This document shows, one piece after another, positions 56,447 to 64,000 of a DNA stretch of 64,000 nt. Position numbers and translations under genes: made by a program. Source of the DNA: a virus. Each line of letters opens with the position of its first letter. Positions within the stretch are counted from its first letter, which is position 1. The stretch is taken from positions 1 to 64,000 of the IMG/VR virus record IMGVR_UViG_3300047554_000447; one strand, written 5' to 3'. The notes below the pieces were generated by a model. That model ran no database searches. It was not told where the DNA came from and was given only the letters and a program-made list of their open reading frames with translations.

Positions 56447-57025
56447 ATGGCATTACAGACTGTTAATCTAGGAACATACGCTAACGACGGCACAGGTGAC
56501 GATCTTCGCACGGCGTTTGAGAAAGTTAATTCTAATTTATCTGAACTTTTTGGTTCTTTGTATGGAGCTAACGTTGGTTCTACTCCACCAACTTCGGGCG
56601 TAGAAGAAGGCGAACTATGGTGGAACACAGTCGACGGGCGATTATACATACGTTACGGATCTGTATGGGTTGAAGCAAGCCCACGAGAAATACCCCCAGC
56701 ATCTATTAACAATCTAGTCGAGGATACTAGTCCTGAACTAGGAGGAAATTTAAACCTTAACGGGTTTAATATACAAGGAACTGGTTCTATCATTGGCGAG
56801 TTAACAGGTAATGCATCTACTGCATCTGCATGGGTAACTCCAAGAACATTAACTCTAGCTGGGGACGTCACTGGTTCAGCTACAGTCGACGGAAGTCAAA
56901 ATATCACATTAAATGCTACTGTAGTAGGTGGCACGGGCGGCGGAACTATTGAACTAGGTGGAGACCTAGACTTTGGTACATTTACCGAGCCTTTAGAATT
57001 TGCGCTAGATGCAGGAACATTTTAA
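56447..57025 (+). CDS. Tail fibre/baseplate protein with attachment motif, 192 residues
   Basis: It begins V-N-L-G-T-Y-A-N-D-G-T-G-D-D-L-R-T-A-F-E-K-V-N-S-N-L, the motif shared with 36743 and 44114, followed by G-E-L-W-W-N-T-V-D-G-R-L-Y-I-R-Y, also present in 44114. The C-terminal part, L-A-G-D-V-T-G-S-A-T-V-D-G, is a fibre-shaft beta repeat. It ends abruptly after E-F-A-L-D-A-G-T-F, so it looks like only the N-terminal section of a longer fibre, perhaps an adaptor onto which the next fibre docks. Confidence 0.78.
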   Translation: MALQTVNLGTYANDGTGDDLRTAFEKVNSNLSELFGSLYGANVGSTPPTSGVEEGELWWNTVDGRLYIRYGSVWVEASPREIPPASINNLVEDTSPELGGNLNLNGFNIQGTGSIIGELTGNASTASAWVTPRTLTLAGDVTGSATVDGSQNITLNATVVGGTGGGTIELGGDLDFGTFTEPLEFALDAGTF

Positions 57026-57042
57026 GGATTTAGGAGAACACA

Positions 57043-59082
57043 ATGGCTTTAAAAATTAGAAGAGGCCTTGAATCAGACAGATTAGGTTTTACACCTGCAG
57101 AAGGTGAGCTTCTCTATACTACTGATCAGAAAAGACTGTACGTCGGCGACGGTACCACTGCTGGCGGAACACTAGTCACAGGTAGTGGCGGAAGTGGTTA
57201 CATCAACACCGGAACTGCGGAACAATTAGCATTTTATCCTGTCAACGGTGCAGAAATTGATAGCGTAAGTGCAGTGACCTGGGATGGTGACGTACTTGAT
57301 GTCGATTCTCCGTTAACTGTTTCAGCTCTTGGTGCTGAAAAGTTAAGAATGTATGCTTATACCACAGATGCATTCATCGAAACTGCTACAGATATTGATT
57401 TAAGAATTAAATCAAGAGTCATCGATTTCGGTGACGAATCAGATAATACCAGTAACAGGATCAGAATCCTAAACGGTGCCTCCGGCGTTAGTCTAGCTTT
57501 TTTAAAGTCATCAGTTACTAGTGCAGAAACTCCAAGTTTACTCACTCTTAATAGATCAAGAGGAACGCTGAGCGCACCACTAACTGTTGCCAACGGCGAC
57601 AAACTATTTGATCTAAGATACACAGCTTTTGACGGTACAGATGATGTAGCTGTTAGTGCTGTACGAACTGAAGTGTCCGGAACAGTATCAACTGGTAAAG
57701 TACCAGGCAGATTGAGATTCTTAACTGCTAATGCAACCACTGGTGCGTTAACTACAGCATTTGTTGTTGAATCAGATCAGACTGTTAAGTTTACGCAGGG
57801 TGTTATATTCGACGCCGCACCTTCTGGTCTAGTGTTTACCAACACTGACGAGACACATAATCATTATTCTAGTAACTCATCTAGCCGCAACTTTACCTTT
57901 GCTAAACACAGAGGAAGTTCTAGCGCACCAACTACTGTTCAAAATAACGATACACTCTATACTGTTAGATTCCAGGGCTATGACGGAACAGCCTTGCAGA
58001 CTGCCGCGTTTATTAGAGGCGAAGTCAACGGTGCGCCAGGTACTGGTCGAGTCCCGGGAAGAATAAGATTCTCTACTACAGACATAAACGGTGTTACTGC
58101 GACTGCTATGGTTATTAATAATCAGCAGGATGTTTACATTACAAATAATGCTGTAGTTGGTGGTAACATTGATAACGGTCAAATTAGACTTAGCGGTAAT
58201 TACATATCAACTTATGTGTCAAATGCTAACTTAGAATTAAGAGCTAACGGTTCTGGAAAGGTTATCATTGAAGGACTACAATATCCAAACACAGACGGAA
58301 CCAATGGTCAAGTTCTTACCACTAACGGTGCTGGACTTTTATCGTGGACTAGTGTAAGTGGATCTGGAACTGGGTCGGTTACATTTACCGGATCAAATAT
58401 TGATACTACAGATTCTTCAGGTATTAGCTTTACACCGGCAGTAGTTTTTAATTCCGATGTTCTAGTCGATAATGATCTTAGAGTTTCTAATACAGTATAT
58501 GCAGAAGAATTCGTTAGCACATCTGTTGGTACTCCAGAAATTACATCAGCTACTACTATCGATCTAAATGCAGGTGTTGCTGTAAGAATTACTGGTGGAA
58601 CCTTAAGACTTAAGAGCTACAGTAGCACAGAAAGAAATGCGCTGGTTGCCGCAAACGGTGATGCAATCTATAACAGCACAACAAATGCAGTTGAATTTTA
58701 TCAAAACGGTGTATGGGGCGGACCGACTGCTTCATTAAGTGGAACCATTGTTATCACCGACGGTGGTGGTATTACTCTTGACGGTACTGGACCACATTTA
58801 ATCGGTGCTCTAGATGATTTAGAAATTTCATCAGGAACAAGTATTAGTTTAGTTTCTCTAGGTGTTATGAGTTTATCATCAGTCGGACCAATCGATATTG
58901 ATTCCGGCACTGGCAGCAATCCTATCACTATTAAGAGTGGACCACTAATTTTAGAAACATCTCTTCCTCCTGCAACAGCAAGTTCAACCGGAGTTCGAGG
59001 AACTATTGCATGGGATGCGGACTATGTCTATGTCTGTACTGCAACCAATACATGGAAACGTTCAGCACTAACAACTTGGTAA
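57043..59082 (+). CDS. Tail fibre with Mtd_N-type N-terminal domain, 679 residues
   Basis: The start, L-K-I-R-R-G-L-E-S-D-R...P-A-E-G-E-L-L-Y-T-T-D-Q-K-R-L-Y-V-G-D-G-T-T-A-G-G, is the N-terminal module found in the major tropism determinant and many phage fibres. The body is beta-repeat rich, with a duplicated segment: R-Y-T-A-F-D-G-T...G-K-V-P-G-R-L-R-F and R-F-Q-G-Y-D-G-T...G-R-V-P-G-R-I-R-F. It ends G-T-I-A-W-D-A-D-Y-V-Y-V-C-T-A-T-N-T-W-K-R, a common fibre tip ending. TTAGGAGAA is the ribosome site. Confidence 0.83.
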   Translation: MALKIRRGLESDRLGFTPAEGELLYTTDQKRLYVGDGTTAGGTLVTGSGGSGYINTGTAEQLAFYPVNGAEIDSVSAVTWDGDVLDVDSPLTVSALGAEKLRMYAYTTDAFIETATDIDLRIKSRVIDFGDESDNTSNRIRILNGASGVSLAFLKSSVTSAETPSLLTLNRSRGTLSAPLTVANGDKLFDLRYTAFDGTDDVAVSAVRTEVSGTVSTGKVPGRLRFLTANATTGALTTAFVVESDQTVKFTQGVIFDAAPSGLVFTNTDETHNHYSSNSSSRNFTFAKHRGSSSAPTTVQNNDTLYTVRFQGYDGTALQTAAFIRGEVNGAPGTGRVPGRIRFSTTDINGVTATAMVINNQQDVYITNNAVVGGNIDNGQIRLSGNYISTYVSNANLELRANGSGKVIIEGLQYPNTDGTNGQVLTTNGAGLLSWTSVSGSGTGSVTFTGSNIDTTDSSGISFTPAVVFNSDVLVDNDLRVSNTVYAEEFVSTSVGTPEITSATTIDLNAGVAVRITGGTLRLKSYSSTERNALVAANGDAIYNSTTNAVEFYQNGVWGGPTASLSGTIVITDGGGITLDGTGPHLIGALDDLEISSGTSISLVSLGVMSLSSVGPIDIDSGTGSNPITIKSGPLILETSLPPATASSTGVRGTIAWDADYVYVCTATNTWKRSALTTW

Positions 59083-59086
59083 TATT

Positions 59087-60646
59087 ATGGAAAAAGAATA
59101 CATTGTCAGTCTTAAAAAAGGTGTTGACTATGATGCATTTTGGAACGAGATTGAAAATGCATCAGACGAGGACGGGTTTGTTCCTAGTCGCAGAGTCGAT
59201 ATTGTAAACAATAGAGATGCTAGTCTGCGTAGTTGTCACTACGCTCTAACTGACAGTGAAGCAGAATTACTACGACAAGATCCAAGAGTATTTGGTGTTG
59301 AGATTCCGCCACAACAGCGTGACGATCTAGTTATTGGACACAATGCTAGACAGTCTTCAAATTTTACTAAAACAACCAGTGACAGTGGAAACTATGTCAA
59401 TTGGGGGTTAAGACGTTGTATTTCGCAGAGTAATCCCTACGGAACTTCTACAACAGTTTCCGGTGACTACACTTACACTCTCGACGGTACAGGCGTTGAT
59501 GTTGTCATCCACGATTCTGGACTGCAAGTCGATCATCCAGAATTCACAGATGCCAATGGTACAAGCAGAGTGCAATTAATAGATTGGTATTCTGCTAGCG
59601 GTGTATCTGGAACACAATCAGTTAATCACTATAGAGACTACGACGGACACGGAACACACGTTGGCGGAATCGTAGCTGGAAAAACCTACGGATGGGCCAA
59701 GAACGCTAGGATATATTCTTTAAAGGTCAATGGTTTAGAAGGCTCCGGTGATACAGGTACTGGTATTAGCATCACCGACTGTTTTGATGTTGTCAAATTA
59801 TGGCACAGAAATAAACCTGTCGATCCAGTCACTGGTTACAAAAGACCTACTATAGTAAACATGAGCTGGGGATATGGCTCGTATTTTTCTAACATCACGG
59901 GTGGTTCTTATAGAGGAGTCACATGGACTGGAACATCTAGAGACACTAGCAAAGGTATGATCGGTTCTTCCTCGTTATTTGGATACAGACACTCTGTAAG
60001 AGTTTCATCAGTTGATTCCGATCTACAGGAATTAATCGACGAAGGAGTCCATGTTTGTATTGCGGCAGGTAACAGTTATCAAAAGATAGATGTATCCGGA
60101 GGTCTTGACTACGACAACTATTATACTAGCTCTTTGTATGGCAATGTTTATTACCATAGAGGATCTAGTCCTTACAGTACAGAAGCATTTATGGTAGGCA
60201 GCATTGACTCTACTTCTTATTCCTCAGCATTAGATCAAAAGAGTGTGTTTAGCGAATCGGGTCCGGGCGTTGACATCTATGCGCCAGGTTCAGACATCAT
60301 GAGTTCTTGTAGCACCACTAATGCGTTTGGTGCATTATCGTATTACCTAAACAGTAGTTACAAACAAACAAACATCAGCGGAACTAGCATGGCTAGTCCT
60401 CAGGTCTGTGGTGTTGGCGCATTATACCTACAATTATATCCTCAGGCCAGCAATGAACAATTAAAGACACTAGTACACAATAGTACTGTTACTAGTACCA
60501 TGTATGATACTGGCCTAGACAATGATTATACTAATCAAAGATCTATACGAGGCGGTCCAACAAGATATCTTTACATGCCTTACAACAGCGAAGTCGGCGT
60601 AAGGACCTCTGGAAGTGTTTCCTTATTGAATATAAATTTTAGGTAA
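59087..60646 (+). CDS. Subtilisin-like serine protease (S8)
   Basis: A 519-residue subtilase without a signal peptide. The triad is D143 (V-I-H-D-S-G-L), H188 (D-G-H-G-T-H-V-G-G) and S434 (S-G-T-S-M-A-S-P-Q); the oxyanion asparagine is in I-A-A-G-N-S. About 100 N-terminal residues precede the domain and could serve as prodomain or virion anchor. It starts 4 bp after the fibre gene and is followed by an Ig-repeat tail protein, so it is probably part of the virion, acting on host surface protein or on fibre maturation. Confidence 0.93.
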   Translation: MEKEYIVSLKKGVDYDAFWNEIENASDEDGFVPSRRVDIVNNRDASLRSCHYALTDSEAELLRQDPRVFGVEIPPQQRDDLVIGHNARQSSNFTKTTSDSGNYVNWGLRRCISQSNPYGTSTTVSGDYTYTLDGTGVDVVIHDSGLQVDHPEFTDANGTSRVQLIDWYSASGVSGTQSVNHYRDYDGHGTHVGGIVAGKTYGWAKNARIYSLKVNGLEGSGDTGTGISITDCFDVVKLWHRNKPVDPVTGYKRPTIVNMSWGYGSYFSNITGGSYRGVTWTGTSRDTSKGMIGSSSLFGYRHSVRVSSVDSDLQELIDEGVHVCIAAGNSYQKIDVSGGLDYDNYYTSSLYGNVYYHRGSSPYSTEAFMVGSIDSTSYSSALDQKSVFSESGPGVDIYAPGSDIMSSCSTTNAFGALSYYLNSSYKQTNISGTSMASPQVCGVGALYLQLYPQASNEQLKTLVHNSTVTSTMYDTGLDNDYTNQRSIRGGPTRYLYMPYNSEVGVRTSGSVSLLNINFR

Positions 60647-60650
60647 AACA

Positions 60651-63005
60651 ATGGCACTGGCAATATGGACAGAAAAATCAGGATACAGCCTTGGAACTAT
60701 CAACGAACGAAGTGTTGTGGATCTAGCTTTACCGATAACCTATGAAAATACGTTTGACGACAGTAGCCTAGTTACCTTCCAAGTTATCACTGGATCTTTG
60801 CCGCCAGGACTTCGAATAGACGAAGATAGGATCGTTGGAACACCGTTTGAAGTTGCAAGGACAACTGATTTCAAATTTGTTATACGTGCTTCTTACAATG
60901 GTCAAATTTCAGACAGAACATTTATAATAACCATTGAAGGTCCAGACGAACCAGCATGGTTAACCGCTGACGGGTCGTTGCCCATTGGTCCAAATGATGC
61001 TTATTATATTTTAGATAGTTCATACATAGATTTCCAATTGTCAGTGATCGATCGAGACACTGCGGCCGGGCAAGAATTAAAATTTTTCATAGCCAGTGAT
61101 GACGGAGAATTACCTCCGGGTCTGGTATTAACAGATTCAGGAAGAATAGTTGGGTGGGTGCAGCCAGCACTAGCTATCGGCCTAAATGACGGTAACGGAT
61201 TCTTTGACACAGGTCTCTACGATACAGTTGCCTACGATTTCGGTTATAGATCATCAAACGGTTATGACAGTTATGTATATGATTTAAGCATCTATGATTT
61301 TAGCGCACCTAGTCAGAGTCCAAAAAAATTAAACAGAAACTACGAATTTATCGTCACAGTAACAGACGGTGATTCTGTAACAAAAAGAAAATTTAGAATA
61401 TATGTCGTCGGTGATGATTTCTTTAGAGCTGACAACGTTATCACTACTTCGGGAACAGGAGTATTTACTGCTGACATAACTTATGTACGTGCTCCTATAT
61501 GGGTGACTCCGGCGGATCTAGGAATTAGACGAGCTAACAATTACCAAACATTTAAATTAGAAACCTACGAAGACTTAGATCTAGGACCAGTTGTCTACTC
61601 TTTAGATACTACAAATCCAGATCTGACTGCTAGTCGATTGCCACCGGGTATGCAATTTGATCCTGGCTCAGCAGAAGTGTTCGGGGTGATTCCTTATCAA
61701 CCAGCGATCACTAAAACTTATAGATTTACCGTGACTGCAACACGCCTTAGCGAAACCGAAGAAGTTGCTATTAGTAAAAGAACGTTCACTGTTCAAGTCA
61801 TCGGTGAAGTCGATAGTGTGATGTCTTGGACTACTAGTGAAGATCTCGGATCCATTGGGGCTAACTACATCAGCAACTTATCTGTAACAGCTACCAGCAC
61901 TCTTGTAGATTCTGTGATTATCTATACTATACAAAGTGGATCTCTACCTCCAGGATTAACACTAAATCTCGACGGCGAAATCGTAGGTAAAGTGAATCAG
62001 TTTGGTTCTGTTGAAGATCCTGGAATAATTACTTTCGATGGCGGAGATCTAACCTTTGATGTAAACGAAACTACCTTTGACAAAGTTTATGTGTTTACGA
62101 TTTTAGCTAGAGACATCGCAGGCTATAGTGCTATATCACAGACATTTACTCTAACTATAGAAACACCCAACGATAGACTTTACAGCAATATCTTTACGAG
62201 ACCTTTCTTAAAACAAGATCAGAGAACCTTGTTTAAGTCGTTCATCACTGATGCTGATGTGTTTGACATCACCGCAATTTATAGACCAAGTGATCCGAAC
62301 TTTGGTGTGCAACCAGATTTAAAAATGTTAGTATATGGCGGTATCGAAACTAAAACTGCCGCACAGTATGTTTCAGTAATTGGCCAAAATCACAAGAAAA
62401 AACGATTTATATTCGGTGATATTAAAAAAGCCAAGGCTAATCTTCCAGGTACAACAGATACAGTCTACGAAGTGGTCTACATTGAAATGATCGACCCGCT
62501 AGAAAAAGACGGAGTATATCTAGATCCAGCGACTGCTACCGAATTTAGTCCTTTTGCTATCACTGTTGATCAGACTAATATATTCTACGGCGGCCCCTAT
62601 GATTATTCAATTAGGAACTGGGGCGAGCCAAAACCGTTTTCTGTAAGTGCAGATAGAAGCGACATGTTTGCAGGTGACCCAAAAACTATATTAAAACAGC
62701 CATCGAGTATTTCGTTATGGAGATATAGGATCGAGCAGTTAGGGCTAACTGAACGTAATTATCTACCTCTTTGGATGAGAACCATACAAGACGGTTCGGT
62801 CCAAGAACTTGGCTACACCCCAGCTATACCCCTATGCTACTGCAAACCAGGAAGAGCTGACGATATTATATTAAATATCAAGAATAAGGCTTTTGATTTT
62901 AGCCAAATTGACTACACCATTGACAGATACATAATAGATTCTGTCACCGGTGATAACACAGATAAATATCTCGTGTTTAGAAACGACAGGACAACAATAT
63001 CATGA
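60651..63005 (+). CDS. Tail protein with putative Ig (He_PIG-type) repeats, 784 residues
   Basis: The first half contains at least four immunoglobulin-like repeats, each with a (S/E/R)-L-P-P-G-L/M turn followed by G-x-(P/V): S-L-P-P-G-L near 42, E-L-P-P-G-L near 156, R-L-P-P-G-M near 331 and S-L-P-P-G-L near 431. The C-terminal 250 residues are different, without repeats (I-F-T-R-P-F-L-K-Q...D-L-K-M-L-V-Y-G-G), and may be the structural assembly part. Likely a tail or baseplate component. It overlaps the next gene by 4 bp. Confidence 0.8.
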   Translation: MALAIWTEKSGYSLGTINERSVVDLALPITYENTFDDSSLVTFQVITGSLPPGLRIDEDRIVGTPFEVARTTDFKFVIRASYNGQISDRTFIITIEGPDEPAWLTADGSLPIGPNDAYYILDSSYIDFQLSVIDRDTAAGQELKFFIASDDGELPPGLVLTDSGRIVGWVQPALAIGLNDGNGFFDTGLYDTVAYDFGYRSSNGYDSYVYDLSIYDFSAPSQSPKKLNRNYEFIVTVTDGDSVTKRKFRIYVVGDDFFRADNVITTSGTGVFTADITYVRAPIWVTPADLGIRRANNYQTFKLETYEDLDLGPVVYSLDTTNPDLTASRLPPGMQFDPGSAEVFGVIPYQPAITKTYRFTVTATRLSETEEVAISKRTFTVQVIGEVDSVMSWTTSEDLGSIGANYISNLSVTATSTLVDSVIIYTIQSGSLPPGLTLNLDGEIVGKVNQFGSVEDPGIITFDGGDLTFDVNETTFDKVYVFTILARDIAGYSAISQTFTLTIETPNDRLYSNIFTRPFLKQDQRTLFKSFITDADVFDITAIYRPSDPNFGVQPDLKMLVYGGIETKTAAQYVSVIGQNHKKKRFIFGDIKKAKANLPGTTDTVYEVVYIEMIDPLEKDGVYLDPATATEFSPFAITVDQTNIFYGGPYDYSIRNWGEPKPFSVSADRSDMFAGDPKTILKQPSSISLWRYRIEQLGLTERNYLPLWMRTIQDGSVQELGYTPAIPLCYCKPGRADDIILNIKNKAFDFSQIDYTIDRYIIDSVTGDNTDKYLVFRNDRTTIS

Positions 63006-63577
63006 CAAGTGCTATTTCATACGAATCTATAGATGAAAATTACCCGGTAGCGGGACAAGACAATAACAGCCAAGGATTTAGGGATAATTTCTCTTATATC
63101 AAAGATGGCCTAGCTACTGCGGCTAGTGAGTTAACTGATCTTCAAACTAAATCGGTGCTGACAGCTGAATTAGGTGTCGACGGAGGCCCTGCTGCCAACG
63201 ACCTAAACGGGAGTATCATTTTTAATGTAGAAACTCGACAAGTGTACGGAACAGTAAGATCAGCCACTGATGACAATACTATTTCTCTAGCCGATGCAGA
63301 ATATCATCTATTGAGTTTTAATTCGTCGACAACGATAACACTTAGCGGTTGGCCAGTTGACGGATCTTTATGGACTAAGATTCGTTTAGAACTTAAAAAC
63401 ATTTCCTCGTCACCTGTAACCATTGACTTTACTGCTCCCGGCGGTGCGGCTATAAAAACCAATGCGGAATCTCTACCAATTGAACTAGCAGTGGGCGACA
63501 GCTCGTACTTTGTTGAAGCATGGTCTGCTGATAACGGTTCAACTGTGTTTATTAACTATATCGGCGAGTTTGTATAA
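63002..63577 (+). CDS. Virion structural protein, 191 residues
   Basis: The N-terminus, I-D-E-N-Y-P-V-A-G-Q-D-N-N-S-Q-G-F-R-D-N-F-S-Y-I-K, is a variant of the G-x-x-R-x-x-F-x-K-(V/I) attachment motif in the fibre genes upstream. The rest is a small beta-domain (Y-H-L-L-S-F-N-S-S-T-T-I-T-L-S-G-W-P). Such proteins sit in baseplate/tail clusters of T4-like marine phages. It overlaps the preceding gene by 4 bp and shares a base with the next. Confidence 0.72.
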   Translation: MTSAISYESIDENYPVAGQDNNSQGFRDNFSYIKDGLATAASELTDLQTKSVLTAELGVDGGPAANDLNGSIIFNVETRQVYGTVRSATDDNTISLADAEYHLLSFNSSTTITLSGWPVDGSLWTKIRLELKNISSSPVTIDFTAPGGAAIKTNAESLPIELAVGDSSYFVEAWSADNGSTVFINYIGEFV

Positions 63578-63807
63578 TGCATCCATTAGCTGAAGATTTT
63601 TCCAAATTAAAAGATGCTGAGATCGAATCAAGAATTCAAGATCTCAGCAAAAAATATTGGCAATCACACAATCCAGCTATTCAACAGCAGATCACTCTTT
63701 TCTTAGACATATACCAAGAAGAGTTACGATCTCGTAGAGCTAAACTTTGGCAACAAGAATTCCAAAAACGCGACAAAGGACTTGACGAACTGATCAAAGT
63801 CAACTAA
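63577..63807 (+). CDS. Small helical protein of the tail cluster, 76 residues
   Basis: Entirely helical: M-H-P-L-A-E-D-F-S-K-L-K-D-A-E-I-E-S-R-I-Q-D-L, then a second helix rich in Q, E and R (Q-E-E-L-R-S-R-R-A-K-L-W-Q-Q). I recall similar small proteins beginning M-H-P-L in T4-like marine phage tail clusters, with no assigned function; it could be an assembly chaperone. The start overlaps the previous stop by one base (TAATG). Confidence 0.68.
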   Translation: MHPLAEDFSKLKDAEIESRIQDLSKKYWQSHNPAIQQQITLFLDIYQEELRSRRAKLWQQEFQKRDKGLDELIKVN

Positions 63808-63810
63808 AAT
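63782..63810 (+). promoter_or_regulatory. Sigma-70-type promoter, leaderless arrangement
   Basis: TTGACG, 17-bp spacer, TAAAAT (63805-63810); ATG 63817 follows after 6 bp, the third case of this geometry. Confidence 0.65.
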
Positions 63811-63816
63811 AGTTAG

Positions 63817-64000
63817 ATGAAATCTGACTATTACAGTAATCCAATATTTCAAGACGCTGACATCTTTGAGTTATTATACAAGGGTGATCTCAATTCTCTT
63901 GGCAATATTATTGCAGATGCTAGTACCGATGTTGAGAAACTCAAAGAATTATCAGATATTAAACTAATACTGTCTACTCAAATACCCGACTCTGTTGATA
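63817..64000 (+). CDS. 5' part of an unidentified gene
   Basis: The frame opens at ATG 63817 and runs to the end of the window, giving 61 residues: a tyrosine-rich start (M-K-S-D-Y-Y-S-N-P-I-F) and helical segments (D-I-F-E-L-L-Y-K-G-D-L). No family recognised. It is directly preceded by a promoter with no room for a ribosome site. Confidence 0.55.
   Translation, partial: MKSDYYSNPIFQDADIFELLYKGDLNSLGNIIADASTDVEKLKELSDIKLILSTQIPDSVD

Noticed and set aside
62950-62970. GATAAATA before the gene at 63002
   Set aside because: It encodes part of the Ig-repeat protein (D-K-Y), and the downstream gene is coupled by a 4-bp overlap; a promoter here is possible but not supported further.

Overview
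The window looks like 64 kb of a large, AT-rich, tailed double-stranded DNA phage of the T4-like myovirus type, probably a marine or freshwater phage of a Gram-negative bacterium. The reasons are tightly packed genes with 1-25 bp overlaps, ATP-dependent DNA ligase, a PNK-like kinase, a UV-damage endonuclease, ClpP, and a long run of very large fibre/baseplate proteins. Host-type promoters (TTGACA, 16-17 bp, TATAAT) coexist with T4-like late promoters of the form TATAAATA. No tRNA, CRISPR array or insertion sequence was seen, and no gene-free stretch exceeds about 100 bases. The host cannot be fixed from the sequence alone.

Layout. 0-2.3 kb: metallophosphoesterase, PNK-like kinase, cupin. 2.3-14.3 kb: an accessory island with three paralogous P-loop sulfotransferase-like proteins, a radical SAM enzyme, two related methyltransferases, a tripartite tricarboxylate-type transporter (periplasmic receptor, large membrane subunit, small membrane protein), two related AspH-like 2OG-Fe(II) oxygenases, and a minus-strand operon with a miniature adenylate-forming enzyme, a possible acyltransferase and a possible nucleotide-binding protein. 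14.3-25.6 kb: mostly small early-type genes plus translation initiation factor IF-1, an AbrB-like protein, two HExxH proteins, ClpP, DNA ligase and a Bax-inhibitor-1 membrane protein. 25.6-36.7 kb: secreted peptide, SGNH hydrolase, glycosyltransferases, a UDP-glucose dehydrogenase-like enzyme, one fibre gene, QueD, a third 2OG oxygenase, UvdE, an Fe/Mn superoxide dismutase-like protein and a zinc-ribbon protein. 36.7-64 kb: structural genes including proteins of 2452, 910, 533 and 1830 residues, a LamG-like protein, an Mtd_N-type fibre, a subtilase and an Ig-repeat protein. These are interrupted by a QueC/methyltransferase minus-strand pair and a fatty-acid desaturase.

How they may work together. 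The island and the 26-34 kb glyco-genes carry activities (sulfation, methylation, hydroxylation, acyl activation, glycosyl transfer, nucleotide-sugar oxidation) that would fit decoration of a glycan or small molecule, on the virion or on the infected cell; this is inference. The transporter suggests reprogrammed uptake of a carboxylate or related solute. IF-1, SOD, desaturase, BI-1 and ClpP suggest control of host translation, redox state, membrane and proteostasis. Several genes start only 4-7 bp after a -10 or late-promoter box, so they may be read from leaderless mRNAs.
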